Shown piece by piece: positions 51,317 to 59,810 of a DNA stretch of 64,000 nt (position 1 is the first letter of the stretch; every line of letters begins with the position of its first letter). This DNA comes from an uncultured Paludibaculum sp. (GTDB lineage Bacteria > Acidobacteriota > Terriglobia > Bryobacterales > Bryobacteraceae). The stretch is taken from assembly GCF_963665245.1 (NCBI RefSeq), contig NZ_OY762267.1:1922001-1986000 (forward strand), given 5' to 3'. The notes under the pieces are model-generated. The model was not told the origin of the DNA. It made no database searches and saw nothing but the letters and a program-made list of their open reading frames with translations. The translations under genes were made by a program, and so were the position numbers.

Positions 51317-53784
51317 AAAGGCTCGTGGTATTCCTGCTTGCGCTCTCGGCGGCGCAAGCACTCACCCTGGTCGACAAAGGCAAGTCGACGTATACGATCG
51401 TCGTCTCGGCGCAGGCCTCGCCTTCCGAGCAAAGGGCCGCGCAGGAACTGCAGCGGTTTCTGGAAGAGATGTCCGGCGCGCGCCTGCCGGTGGCGGCGGA
51501 CGACAAGCCGGTCCACGGACCCATGGTGCTGGTGGGCGACAGCTCGGCGCTGCGGAAGCTGAAGGTACAAGTGCCGTTCGAGAAACTGGGGCCGGAAGGC
51601 TTCGTGCTTCAGACGTCCGGCAAGCACCTCATCATCGCCGGAGGAAGGCAGCGGGGCACGATGTATGGCGTCTATACCTTCCTGGATCAACTGGGCTGCC
51701 GCTGGTTCACTCGCGAGGTGAGCCGCATTCCAAAGATGCCGACGATCGCGGTCACGCGCTACACTCAGCCGGAGGTCCACAAGCCTGCCTTCGAGTACCG
51801 CGAGCCGTTCTTCTTTGAAGCCTGGGACAAGGACTGGGCCGCCCGCAATCGCACCAACGGCAACCATTCTCAGCTCGACGCCTCCACAGGTGGAAAGCTG
51901 CAGTATTACCCTTTTGTCCACTCTTTCTATGAGCTGGTGCCGCCAGGACAGTACTTCGCTGAGCACCCGGAATACTTCTCGCTCATCGATGGAAAGCGCC
52001 GCACGGAGCGTGGCCAGCTCTGCCTGACGAATCCCGATGTCCTGCGAGTGGTTATTGCGCGTGTCGAGACCTGGATCAAGGAGCATCCCGACGCCACCAT
52101 CTTCTCCGTCTCGCAGAACGACTGGGAGGGCTGGTGCGAGTGCGACCGGTGCCGCCGCGTCGAGATGGAAGAGGGCGGCCAGCACTCCGGTCCTCTGCTA
52201 CGCTTCGTCAATGCGGTGGCGGAATCGATCGGCCAGCGCCATCCGGACAAGCTGATCGATACGCTGGCTTACTGGTACACCGAGAATCCGCCGCTGAAGG
52301 TCCGGCCGGTGAAGAACGTGCGCATCCGGTTGTGCCCGATCGGCATCTGTGTGTCGCACAGCTTTGGCCAGTGCCCGCGCAGCGCCTATTTCTACAAGAA
52401 CCTCCAGGCGTGGTCGAAGATCACCAACCAGCTCTATATCTGGCACTACAATACGAACTTCTCGCACTACCCGATGCCGTTCCCCGATTTCGACGAGTTG
52501 GCCGCGGACATCCCGCTTTATAAGCAGCATGGTGTCGTGGGCCTGTTTATGCAGGGCGCCTACGCCGCCGGGGGCGGTGGGGAAGCTTCGGAGCTGCGGG
52601 CTTACGTGATCGCCCGCCAGTTGTGGGACGCCTCCACCAACGTCGATCAGACCGTCCAGGAGTTTCTGGAGGGCGTCTATGGGGCGGCGGCCGGCCCGAT
52701 GCGCGCCTACTTCGACCTGCTTCAGGGCGAAGTGCGCGGTCCGGACGGCCGGCATCTCTGGATCTTCAATGTGCCGGACTACTCAGCCGGCTTCCAGGCG
52801 AAGGCCGCGGAGCTCTTCGCGAAGGCCGAAGCGGCGGCCGGCGATGAAGCCACCCGGCGCCGCGTACTGAAGGCGAAGCTGCCGCTGGAATACTACGGCC
52901 TGCTGCGTGACTCCGAATTTGACGTGCACGGTTCGCAATGGGGACCGGCCGATCTGGCGAGCCTGAAGCCGCGTGCCTTGGACCTCATCGCGCGCATGCG
53001 CACCTTCGGGATCCAGAGCATCCACGAAGGGCAGGAGTTGGCGCGCGATGAGAAACGCTACACCGCGATGATCTCCGTACCCCTATTCACAATCGAAAAC
53101 GGGCAGTGGCGCGCGGACGTGGTGCCGGAGCTCAACGCCCGCGTGGTGCGGTTGATCGACAAGTCGACGGGCCGCGACACCATGCGCCGCTTCCCTCCGG
53201 GCGAGGGCGCCTATCCCTTTGTGGGCGGCCAGGTCGCCAGCGTCCACGCCGACTACTACGCCAAAGCCCAGGACGTGACCTGGACGGTGGACTCTCAATC
53301 CACGGAACGTCTGGTCCTACTGGGCCAGTGCGCCAACGGCCTGCGAATCCGCCGCGTCTTCGAACTGAACGCCGCCGGGCTGCACACCTCGACCATCGTG
53401 GAGAACGCCGGCCAGGCACCGGTGCCTGCCGCGCTGCAGGTGCGAGCCGAGTACACACCGGGCGACATCGACAAAGCAGCCATGTCGTTCACCCGGATCA
53501 ACGGCCAGCGCGTGGAACAGCGCTTCATCACGCCCGACCACGAACCCACGGACAAGTACACCTGGAACGGCGGGGACAAACCGAGCCGCGAATGGAAACT
53601 GCTGCAAGGTGGAGGCCAGCCGCTGTTCGTCCGTTTCCAGGACGAGCAAGTAGGCCGCACGTATCTGAGCTGGACCGCCAAATCGCGAGCCGGAGCGCAG
53701 TTCCTTCTGTGGTCGCCCGAGAAGACCCTCAAGCCCGGTGAATCGCTAAAACTGGAAGCGGACTACGGCGCGGTCCGCCCGTAG
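51313..53784 (+). CDS. Secreted DUF4838 protein, alpha-glucuronidase-like
   Basis: 823 residues from the GTG at 51313, which overlaps the preceding TGA as GTGA and follows GGGAGGAT by eight bases. Signal peptide: MKRLVVFLLALSAAQA. The N-terminal domain (EQRAAQELQRFLEEMSGARL, then GTMYGVYTFLDQLGCRWF) is the GH67/GH20-like small beta-domain. The central DUF4838 part has FSVSQNDWEGWCECDRCRR, a common feature of this group (NDxxxxCxCxxC), and YWYTENPP. The C-terminal ~250 residues are beta-sandwich. It probably hydrolyses a uronic acid or hexosamine glycoside. Coupled to the ceramidase-like gene. Confidence 0.83.
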   Translation: MKRLVVFLLALSAAQALTLVDKGKSTYTIVVSAQASPSEQRAAQELQRFLEEMSGARLPVAADDKPVHGPMVLVGDSSALRKLKVQVPFEKLGPEGFVLQTSGKHLIIAGGRQRGTMYGVYTFLDQLGCRWFTREVSRIPKMPTIAVTRYTQPEVHKPAFEYREPFFFEAWDKDWAARNRTNGNHSQLDASTGGKLQYYPFVHSFYELVPPGQYFAEHPEYFSLIDGKRRTERGQLCLTNPDVLRVVIARVETWIKEHPDATIFSVSQNDWEGWCECDRCRRVEMEEGGQHSGPLLRFVNAVAESIGQRHPDKLIDTLAYWYTENPPLKVRPVKNVRIRLCPIGICVSHSFGQCPRSAYFYKNLQAWSKITNQLYIWHYNTNFSHYPMPFPDFDELAADIPLYKQHGVVGLFMQGAYAAGGGGEASELRAYVIARQLWDASTNVDQTVQEFLEGVYGAAAGPMRAYFDLLQGEVRGPDGRHLWIFNVPDYSAGFQAKAAELFAKAEAAAGDEATRRRVLKAKLPLEYYGLLRDSEFDVHGSQWGPADLASLKPRALDLIARMRTFGIQSIHEGQELARDEKRYTAMISVPLFTIENGQWRADVVPELNARVVRLIDKSTGRDTMRRFPPGEGAYPFVGGQVASVHADYYAKAQDVTWTVDSQSTERLVLLGQCANGLRIRRVFELNAAGLHTSTIVENAGQAPVPAALQVRAEYTPGDIDKAAMSFTRINGQRVEQRFITPDHEPTDKYTWNGGDKPSREWKLLQGGGQPLFVRFQDEQVGRTYLSWTAKSRAGAQFLLWSPEKTLKPGESLKLEADYGAVRP

Positions 53785-53814
53785 TCCAGCACGTCATTGC
53801 TCGAAACAGGCGAG

Positions 53815-53846
53815 AGCTGACAGCTGACGGCTGAGAGCTGACAGCT
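53815..53846. repeat. Short heptanucleotide tandem repeat (AGCTGAC)
   Basis: About four and a half units (AGCTGAC, AGCTGAC, GGCTGAG, AGCTGAC, AGCT) lie between the end of the DUF4838 gene and the end of the convergent deacetylase. Each pair contains AGCTG-a-CAGCT, a small inverted repeat, so the block can also fold. Similar AGCTGAC-type spacers are the sort of low-complexity block expected to be dispersed in a genome. Confidence 0.65.
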
Positions 53847-53849
53847 CCC

Positions 53850-54683
53850 TCAGTACTGATTGAACTCCGTGGCCCAGCGGAACGCCTCCACCCAGTGGCC
53901 GCCTTTCTTTGCGATGATCGTGCGCAACTCGGCCCGCGCCTTCTCCTTGTCCTCCGGCGCCCAATCCGACCGGTACCTGTGCATCGCCGGCTCCCACTGG
54001 CTGACATGCGCCAGGCCCGCTGCTTCCTTCTGCTCCTTCACCGAATCGATGTTGACCCACATGTTGGCGTCTTTTTCGGTGACATAGAAGAACATCATGG
54101 CCGGCACCTTCCAAGGCTCCAGACCCTGCTGCAATCGCTGGTTCGGAAAGTACAGGTGGAACTCCGCCGCGCGGATCGCATCCAGCGTATTCATGGCCGC
54201 CATCCGATGGTCGGTCTTGTGCCAGCGGACGTACTCGGAGCCGGGATCTACTGTCATCACGATGTCCGGCCGGTAGCGCCGGATCACCTCCGTGGCCTGC
54301 TCCACCAGCCGGCGGCTGTCCACATACTCCAACAGCCCGTCGTGATGGCCCAGCCACAACAGGTTCTCTTTGGGGATCCCCAGAATGCGGTTGCCCTCTT
54401 CCTCTTCGGCCTTGCGGATGCGTGCCAGCCGCTCGCCGGTCATCTCGAGATCGTACGAGCCCTTGTCGTCGTTGGTGTAGATCACGATCCGGATCGTGTT
54501 GCCGTTCTTCGCCAGCAGCGCCAGCGTGCCGCCGCAGCAGAACGCGTCGTCGTCCGGATGCGGTGTGAAGAGCAGGATCGTCTTGCCCTTGATGTCTTCA
54601 ATCCGCGGTGGCGCTTCGGCGCCGAAGGCAGTCAGCAGCGTCAGGAGCAGAGCGGAGGAGGGGCTCGGGATTCGAGGGAACAT
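53850..54683 (-). CDS. Secreted PIG-L/LmbE-family deacetylase (second copy)
   Basis: 277 residues from the ATG at 54683, preceded by AAGGTGAG at nine bases; a GTG at 54695 would add four residues. A hydrophobic signal (SALLLTLLTAFGAEA) is followed by the zinc motif PHPDDDAFCCGGTLALL (His42, Asp44, Asp45). HKTDHRMAAMNTLDAI carries the later His ligand. Unlike the copy at 12-13 kb it keeps the canonical HPDD. N-deacetylation of an amino sugar outside the cytoplasm is likely. The polytopic membrane protein gene lies 24 bases upstream on the same strand. Confidence 0.88.
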   Translation of the reverse strand: MFPRIPSPSSALLLTLLTAFGAEAPPRIEDIKGKTILLFTPHPDDDAFCCGGTLALLAKNGNTIRIVIYTNDDKGSYDLEMTGERLARIRKAEEEEGNRILGIPKENLLWLGHHDGLLEYVDSRRLVEQATEVIRRYRPDIVMTVDPGSEYVRWHKTDHRMAAMNTLDAIRAAEFHLYFPNQRLQQGLEPWKVPAMMFFYVTEKDANMWVNIDSVKEQKEAAGLAHVSQWEPAMHRYRSDWAPEDKEKARAELRTIIAKKGGHWVEAFRWATEFNQY

Positions 54684-54707
54684 TTGGGTTCTCACCTTCG
54701 AGAGGAA

Positions 54708-55931
54708 CTAGGCCGGACGCGGCTCAGACCGCGGATCGGCCCGCAGCCAGGAGATCAGGACAGCGAAGACGACAAACAGCGGGATCATGGTCATCGGCTC
54801 TGGCCGCAATGGCGGCTGCAGATAGCGGAACGAATTTGCGATGGCCGTCCACGTCAGCAGCAGGAACATCGTCCTCGCCCGCGCATAGCGTGCCACCAGC
54901 ACCGCCACGATGATCGTCGTGATCACCAGAAACGCCCATATCGCCTCCTGCGGAGCCCATTTCAACTGGTCATGCAGATCCCAGGTGAAAGCCGCGTACG
55001 TCGTCGTGATCGCGGTCTGCCAGGCCAGCGTTCGGGAGTAGAGGATCAACGCCGCGAGTATGGCTCCGGCTACGGTGTAGCTGAAGCGCACGGGCAACTC
55101 CTCACCAGCAACGACGGCCAGACCGATAGCAATGGCTGCGCTCAAGGTGGCCGCCCACGCCGGACTCGCCACTTCCGGCTGCGAGCCCGCCCGTGCCAGA
55201 TCCTTCCGCAGGCGCCACGCACACCAGGCGTACGAGCCCCCCAGGATCGCCCCGAACGACAGCTCCATCGCTTTCCACCAGCCCAGCGGCATCTCTCGCC
55301 AAATACCCTTGCCCCAGGGTTGCAGCGAGGCTCCGAAGGCGAACCCGATGCCTCCGCCAATGCAGCCGAAGAGCGCGAACCAAGCCGGTACACGTGCTCG
55401 CAGCACAGCCAGCAGGCACAACCCGCCCACCCACAGTCCGGCCCACATCTCCTCGCGCGGCTTCTCCAGGCGGTTCGAAAAGTACATCAGTTTGGGATGG
55501 TCGATCAACGCCCAGCCGGCCCAGGTCCCCAGCACCATCGTCGCCAGCCCGACCAGGATCCGCCGGTTCGGCAGCTTGCCGCGGTCCAACGCCATGCCCA
55601 GGAATGCCCCGCCCAGCAGGCCCCAGGCCGCGCCTTTCAAGCCAAAGCCCAGAATCGCCCACCAGAACGTCTCCGGATGCAGGCTGAGCCCCACCGTCTG
55701 CCCGTAGGTCTCCTGCCCGCCGAAGCCCACGCCCACGGCGCCGAGGGCGGCAATGAGGCCTGCGTCGGACTCCCGGCCCAGAAAGAAGCAGAGGGCGAGG
55801 CCAATCATCGCTCCAGGAATCATGGCGCCCAACGATCCGCCGCCAATGGAGCCGCGCAGGCCCCACCCCAGCGACATCGTCACGGCGCAGAATAGACACC
55901 AAAACCAGGCAGGTCGTGTACTCATATGCAT
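54708..55931 (-). CDS. Polytopic membrane protein of unknown function
   Basis: 407 residues with about 10-12 hydrophobic helices rich in Gly and Ala, beginning AWFWCLFCAVTMSLGWGLRG and ending FVVFAVLISWLRADPRSEP. Glycine-zipper-like stretches (GSIGGGSLGAMIPGAMIG, GGIGFAFGASLQ) are prominent. I do not recognise a transporter family. It precedes the PIG-L deacetylase gene on the same strand by 24 bases, so the two probably form an operon. A start at 55925 is an alternative. Confidence 0.75.
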   Translation of the reverse strand: MHMSTRPAWFWCLFCAVTMSLGWGLRGSIGGGSLGAMIPGAMIGLALCFFLGRESDAGLIAALGAVGVGFGGQETYGQTVGLSLHPETFWWAILGFGLKGAAWGLLGGAFLGMALDRGKLPNRRILVGLATMVLGTWAGWALIDHPKLMYFSNRLEKPREEMWAGLWVGGLCLLAVLRARVPAWFALFGCIGGGIGFAFGASLQPWGKGIWREMPLGWWKAMELSFGAILGGSYAWCAWRLRKDLARAGSQPEVASPAWAATLSAAIAIGLAVVAGEELPVRFSYTVAGAILAALILYSRTLAWQTAITTTYAAFTWDLHDQLKWAPQEAIWAFLVITTIIVAVLVARYARARTMFLLLTWTAIANSFRYLQPPLRPEPMTMIPLFVVFAVLISWLRADPRSEPRPA

Positions 55932-55989
55932 AGCTGATCTGAACCAGGATAGTGGAGCCGCGGCCCGGTGTGGGGAGAATCAGCTGCCG

Positions 55990-56038
55990 CCAAGACGAAA
56001 AGCGCCGGCATCGACGGGGTTCCGTCCATGCCGGCGCT
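55990..56038 (-). terminator. Terminator of the TonB-dependent receptor gene
   Basis: AGCGCCGGCAT (56001-56011) pairs perfectly with ATGCCGGCGCT (56028-56038), and the stem continues with GACGG/CCGTC after a single C-C mismatch. Read on the minus strand it is followed by TTTTCGTCTT, a T-rich tail. It lies 73 bases past the receptor stop. Confidence 0.8.
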
Positions 56039-56111
56039 CTCAGGAGAAATAAGCCCGCGCGGAGCAGGGGGTGATAGTGGCCGCGCGGGCTGTTCAGGGT
56101 GCGAACGCGAT

Positions 56112-59100
56112 CTAGAAGCCGAGCCGGAGCCCAAACCGGATCTGGCGTTCGCCGAACGAACTGGAAATCACACCAAACGAAGCCGGGCTGCTGACGCTGG
56201 TGCCCGGCCCATTGAAGTGCGACGTGTTGGGCAGATTGTAGAACTCAGCACGGAAGTCCGTGTTGATCCGCTCTGTGATCTGGAACTTGCGGTTGATCAT
56301 CAGGTCGGTGTTCCACACACCGGGGTTGCGCAGCAGGTTCCGGCCGGAGGTGCCGAAGGCGGCTTCCGCGGTGACCGGAGCGAAGGCAGTGACATCGAAC
56401 CAGGTGGCACCCGGTCCGATTCCATGCGGATAGTTCACCGTGGTGTTGATCTGATTCGCGGTCTGCGTGTTGTTGGGAGCGTTGAGCGAGCTGCCCGACG
56501 CGCCCACCGTGAACGGAGTGCCCGTATAGGCGGACATCACACCATTCACTGCCCAGCCGCCGATGATCTGCGAGATCAGGCCCGTGTTGGCGAACTGCTT
56601 GCCCTTGCCCACCGGCAGTTCGTAGACCCAGCCCATCTGGAACACCTGCGTACGGTCATAACCAGCCACGGCTCGGTTGCGCCGGAACACCGGGGCGTAG
56701 TTCCAGCCCACCGAGGCCCAACCGTCGTCGTCGGTCATGTTGATCGCCTTCGACCACGTGTAGGCGCCCTGCAGCATCAGCCCCTTCGAGAATTGCTTCC
56801 GGAGGCTGGTCTGCAACGAGTGATAATTGGCACTCAGATACCCGTCCCACATGTTGGTGGCGGCGGTGCGTCCGAACAGCTGGTAGTAAGGCTGGCTAGC
56901 CTGACCGCCGCCCGGGACCCCCGAATTGATATCGTAATCGGCCAGCATGTGCGTGCTTTCCGTGCCGACATAGGCGACGGACACGATGGCATCCTGCGGC
57001 AGCTTACGCTCAATCGTGAAGTTCCAGCTCTGTGTGTAGCCGCGATGGATCTGGCCGGCATACGGGCTGCGCATGTCGGCGACGCCCGGCAGCGTGACAA
57101 TGCCGGTGGACAGATCCGGTCCGACGACCGGCGGAACACCACTAGCCAGAGAGCCGGCCGAGGCGTATCCGTTGGGAGCCTGGAAGTTGAAGTTGACCGT
57201 CAGCGGGTAGAAGCCGCGCAACGGCCGCGAGAACGGCAGCGGATCGAAGTTGATGCCATAGCCGGTGCGGATCACCGTCTTGTCGTCCAGGCGGTAAGCC
57301 AGGCCGACCTTAGGTGCGAACAGCTTGTGGCTCACAGTGACGCCGACGTCATTCGGCACGCCGCCGCGGCCGCCCAGGTAGACCAGGTTCGTGGCTGGAT
57401 CCAGCCGCTCGATGCCCTTGTCATTGGCGCGGGTCATCAGCGGATAGAGTTCATAACGCAAACCCAGCGAGAGAGTCAGCTTCTGGCTGATTTGCCAGCG
57501 GTCCTGCGCATACCAGCCGAATTGCCATTCACGCGGGGTCATCAGGATGTACTGCAGGCTCTTCTGGATGTTGTCCGTGGCACCCAGCAGGAACTCGGCG
57601 TAGGAGTTGAAGTTGTCAGGACTGGCGCCGCCAGCGATGGCTGTCGGACCGCCATTGAACGAGAATGATCCGCGCGGACCCGCACCCAGCTCAGGCTGGT
57701 AGTGGGTCATACGGTGATTCACGCCGTCAAAGCCAAACCGGAAGATGTGCGCACCCTTCGTCCACGTGAGGTTATGGCTCATCGTGTACGACTCTTCCGT
57801 ACGGAACGCAGGCATCCAGTTCGGTACGCCGAATCCCTGGTAACCGCTGATTCCGATGTTCGGGAAGCCTTTCTGGGCCAGTTCGGGTCCACCCAGGCCG
57901 GGGATGCCCAGCGTGGCGGAAAAGTCCTTACCGTAGTCACTGCCCTTGACCGTTTGGTCCATGCGCTGGTAGCCAATGACTCCATCCAGCAGCAGCGTGG
58001 GCGAGAAGGTGTACGTGTGGCCGATCGACATGTTCATTACGCGGGTGTCACCGGTGCCGGGGTCGGAGCCGGGCGACGGCCCGATGCCGTCTCCGAATAG
58101 GCCTTGGCCGCCGGAGAGCGCCTTCATAATGCCGTAGTGGCCGAAGATCTGATGCTTGTCGTTGCGTGTCCAGTTGATCTTTCCGTCGTTGTAATCGCGG
58201 TTGAACAATGGAACCTGTGAACCGAACCAGTTGTTCAGGGCGCCCGAAGAGGTGGGGCTCGGATAGTAGGCCTGAATCAGGTTCGCGATCGGACTGATAC
58301 GGCTGGTCGGGATCACGTTGCCGGCAAAGGGCGTGCGCCCGCTGCCATCCGCATTGCCGGTGGCTGGGTCATATATCGTGGTGCCGGTGGCCGCGAAGTT
58401 GCCGTTGCGGATATCGGCCGTCGGCACCGAATAGGTACCCACGGCGCCCTGCCGTTGCCGCGTACCATCAAAGCTGTAGAAGAAGAACAACTTGTTCTTC
58501 TTGATGGGGCCGCCGATGGTGCCGCCGTAGTTGTTGTAGATGCTCAACGGCTGGTCGACGCCCGCCGCCTGGAAGTAGTTGCGGGCTTTCAGATGCTGGT
58601 CGTCGTGATATTCGAAGGCGCTGCCGTGGAACTGGTTTGTGCCGGACTTCGTGATGAGCGTGATGGAGGCGCCGCCCGCCATGCCCTGTTCGGCATCTCC
58701 AGCCGACGTGGTGACGTTGACCGTGTCTACCATCTCGGCCGGCATGACATAGCCTGTGTGGTGAGGCAGCCACAGGTTCACGCTGCTCGCGCCGTCGATG
58801 CGCGTCATGTTGTTGTTGGCGTTCGTGCCATTGATGTTGGTCCGCAGGGAGCGGCCCGGGGTGTCGGTGACGGAATTCTGGAGGGCGGCCGGCGTGGCGC
58901 CCGGCACCAGATTGATCAGCGACTGATAGTTGCGGTAGCCGGTCAATGGCAGCGAAGAGACCTGCTTGGAGTTCAATTCGGTGTGCGTGTCGGCCTTATC
59001 GGTCTGTAATGCCGTCGCCGACGCCTCCACCGTAATCTGTTCGGTGGTGGAACCCACTTCCATCGTGACGTCTGCGCGCGCGATGGTGTTGGCGGTCACC

Positions 59101-59396
59101 AGAACGTCGGTGCGGGTGTAGGGCCGGAAGCCCTGAGCCGCGATCTTTAGGTCGTAACTGCCCGGAAGGACGTTCGAGAGCGTGAAACGTCCCGCCTCAT
59201 CCGCTTTGGCCTCATAGACTTGGCCTGTCCCCTTGTTCGTCAGCGTGACACTGGCGCCAGGCATCGAGGCACTGGAGGAATCTTGTACCAGGCCAACCAC
59301 GGATCCATACAACACCTGACCGTAAGCCGCGAACGGGCTGACGGCGGACAAAATACACAAACAAATCAAAGCTAGCGCTTTGCTGTTTATATTCAC
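56112..59396 (-). CDS. TonB-dependent receptor, Oar-like, with carboxypeptidase-regulatory-like domain
   Basis: 1094 residues from a GTG at 59396 (GAGG about seven bases upstream). Signal peptide: SKALALICLCILSAVSPFAAYG. Residues 30-115 form the CarboxypepD_reg-like domain (GSVVGLVQDSSSASMPGASV, ADEAGRFTLSNVLPGSYDLK). A plug-like region follows (NLVPGATPAALQNSVTDTPG), then a long beta-barrel ending IRFGLRLGF with the terminal Phe of outer-membrane proteins. It takes up large substrates, probably glycans, across the outer membrane. It is far larger than siderophore receptors and typical of acidobacteria. The winged-helix gene upstream lies on the same strand. Confidence 0.93.
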   Translation of the reverse strand: MNINSKALALICLCILSAVSPFAAYGQVLYGSVVGLVQDSSSASMPGASVTLTNKGTGQVYEAKADEAGRFTLSNVLPGSYDLKIAAQGFRPYTRTDVLVTANTIARADVTMEVGSTTEQITVEASATALQTDKADTHTELNSKQVSSLPLTGYRNYQSLINLVPGATPAALQNSVTDTPGRSLRTNINGTNANNNMTRIDGASSVNLWLPHHTGYVMPAEMVDTVNVTTSAGDAEQGMAGGASITLITKSGTNQFHGSAFEYHDDQHLKARNYFQAAGVDQPLSIYNNYGGTIGGPIKKNKLFFFYSFDGTRQRQGAVGTYSVPTADIRNGNFAATGTTIYDPATGNADGSGRTPFAGNVIPTSRISPIANLIQAYYPSPTSSGALNNWFGSQVPLFNRDYNDGKINWTRNDKHQIFGHYGIMKALSGGQGLFGDGIGPSPGSDPGTGDTRVMNMSIGHTYTFSPTLLLDGVIGYQRMDQTVKGSDYGKDFSATLGIPGLGGPELAQKGFPNIGISGYQGFGVPNWMPAFRTEESYTMSHNLTWTKGAHIFRFGFDGVNHRMTHYQPELGAGPRGSFSFNGGPTAIAGGASPDNFNSYAEFLLGATDNIQKSLQYILMTPREWQFGWYAQDRWQISQKLTLSLGLRYELYPLMTRANDKGIERLDPATNLVYLGGRGGVPNDVGVTVSHKLFAPKVGLAYRLDDKTVIRTGYGINFDPLPFSRPLRGFYPLTVNFNFQAPNGYASAGSLASGVPPVVGPDLSTGIVTLPGVADMRSPYAGQIHRGYTQSWNFTIERKLPQDAIVSVAYVGTESTHMLADYDINSGVPGGGQASQPYYQLFGRTAATNMWDGYLSANYHSLQTSLRKQFSKGLMLQGAYTWSKAINMTDDDGWASVGWNYAPVFRRNRAVAGYDRTQVFQMGWVYELPVGKGKQFANTGLISQIIGGWAVNGVMSAYTGTPFTVGASGSSLNAPNNTQTANQINTTVNYPHGIGPGATWFDVTAFAPVTAEAAFGTSGRNLLRNPGVWNTDLMINRKFQITERINTDFRAEFYNLPNTSHFNGPGTSVSSPASFGVISSSFGERQIRFGLRLGF

Positions 59397-59810
59397 GAGA
59401 CAACCTCACTTGTTGTGTGTCTGGGATTTCTGAGTACTGTCCACCCCGGCATCGCGCCAGAATGCCCCACTGGTTTCACAATGTGGACATTCTCAAGGAG
59501 GGAAAGCGGCGTCCTATCCAATCGGCGTCGGCAAGGGCCAGCGACTTGTGCGGACCGGCGACCGGTCCGAGTTTCACCGGGTGCGGACACTCTCCAGCGG
59601 ATCTTGGCGTATGCCTCCGCCTTTCGGTCGTGGTCGCCCCTGCGCAATGGAAGCATGCCTTCCACATCCATGTGGCGAGTCTAGAGGGGCTAGTCGGACA
59701 GTGTAAGTCAGAACCTGTTGCAACGCTGTTTCGGAGGCGTTACAACGTGTTTCTACTCTCTTACTCAGTTGAAACAAAAGGACATTCCAGCACAACCCCG
59801 ACCGCGGGCG
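59397..59810 (-). promoter_or_regulatory. Upstream region of the TonB-dependent receptor
   Basis: This 414-base gap has no convincing gene. It contains an imperfect inverted repeat, GTTGCAACGC (59717-59726) with GCGTTACAAC (59737-59746), nine of ten bases paired. A second, looser one lies near 59460-59492 (GAATGCCCCAC against GTGGACATTC). Both would suit a regulator that controls the receptor, such as the adjacent winged-helix protein. No confident -35/-10 pair was found. Confidence 0.4.

Noticed and set aside
53895..55895. 666-codon plus-strand open frame
   Set aside because: It runs antisense across two well-supported minus-strand genes (PIG-L deacetylase and membrane protein). Its product is rich in Arg, Gln and His, as shadow frames are.
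55968..57668. 566-codon plus-strand frame opposite the TonB receptor
   Set aside because: Shadow frame; no start signal, and it crosses the receptor's terminator.
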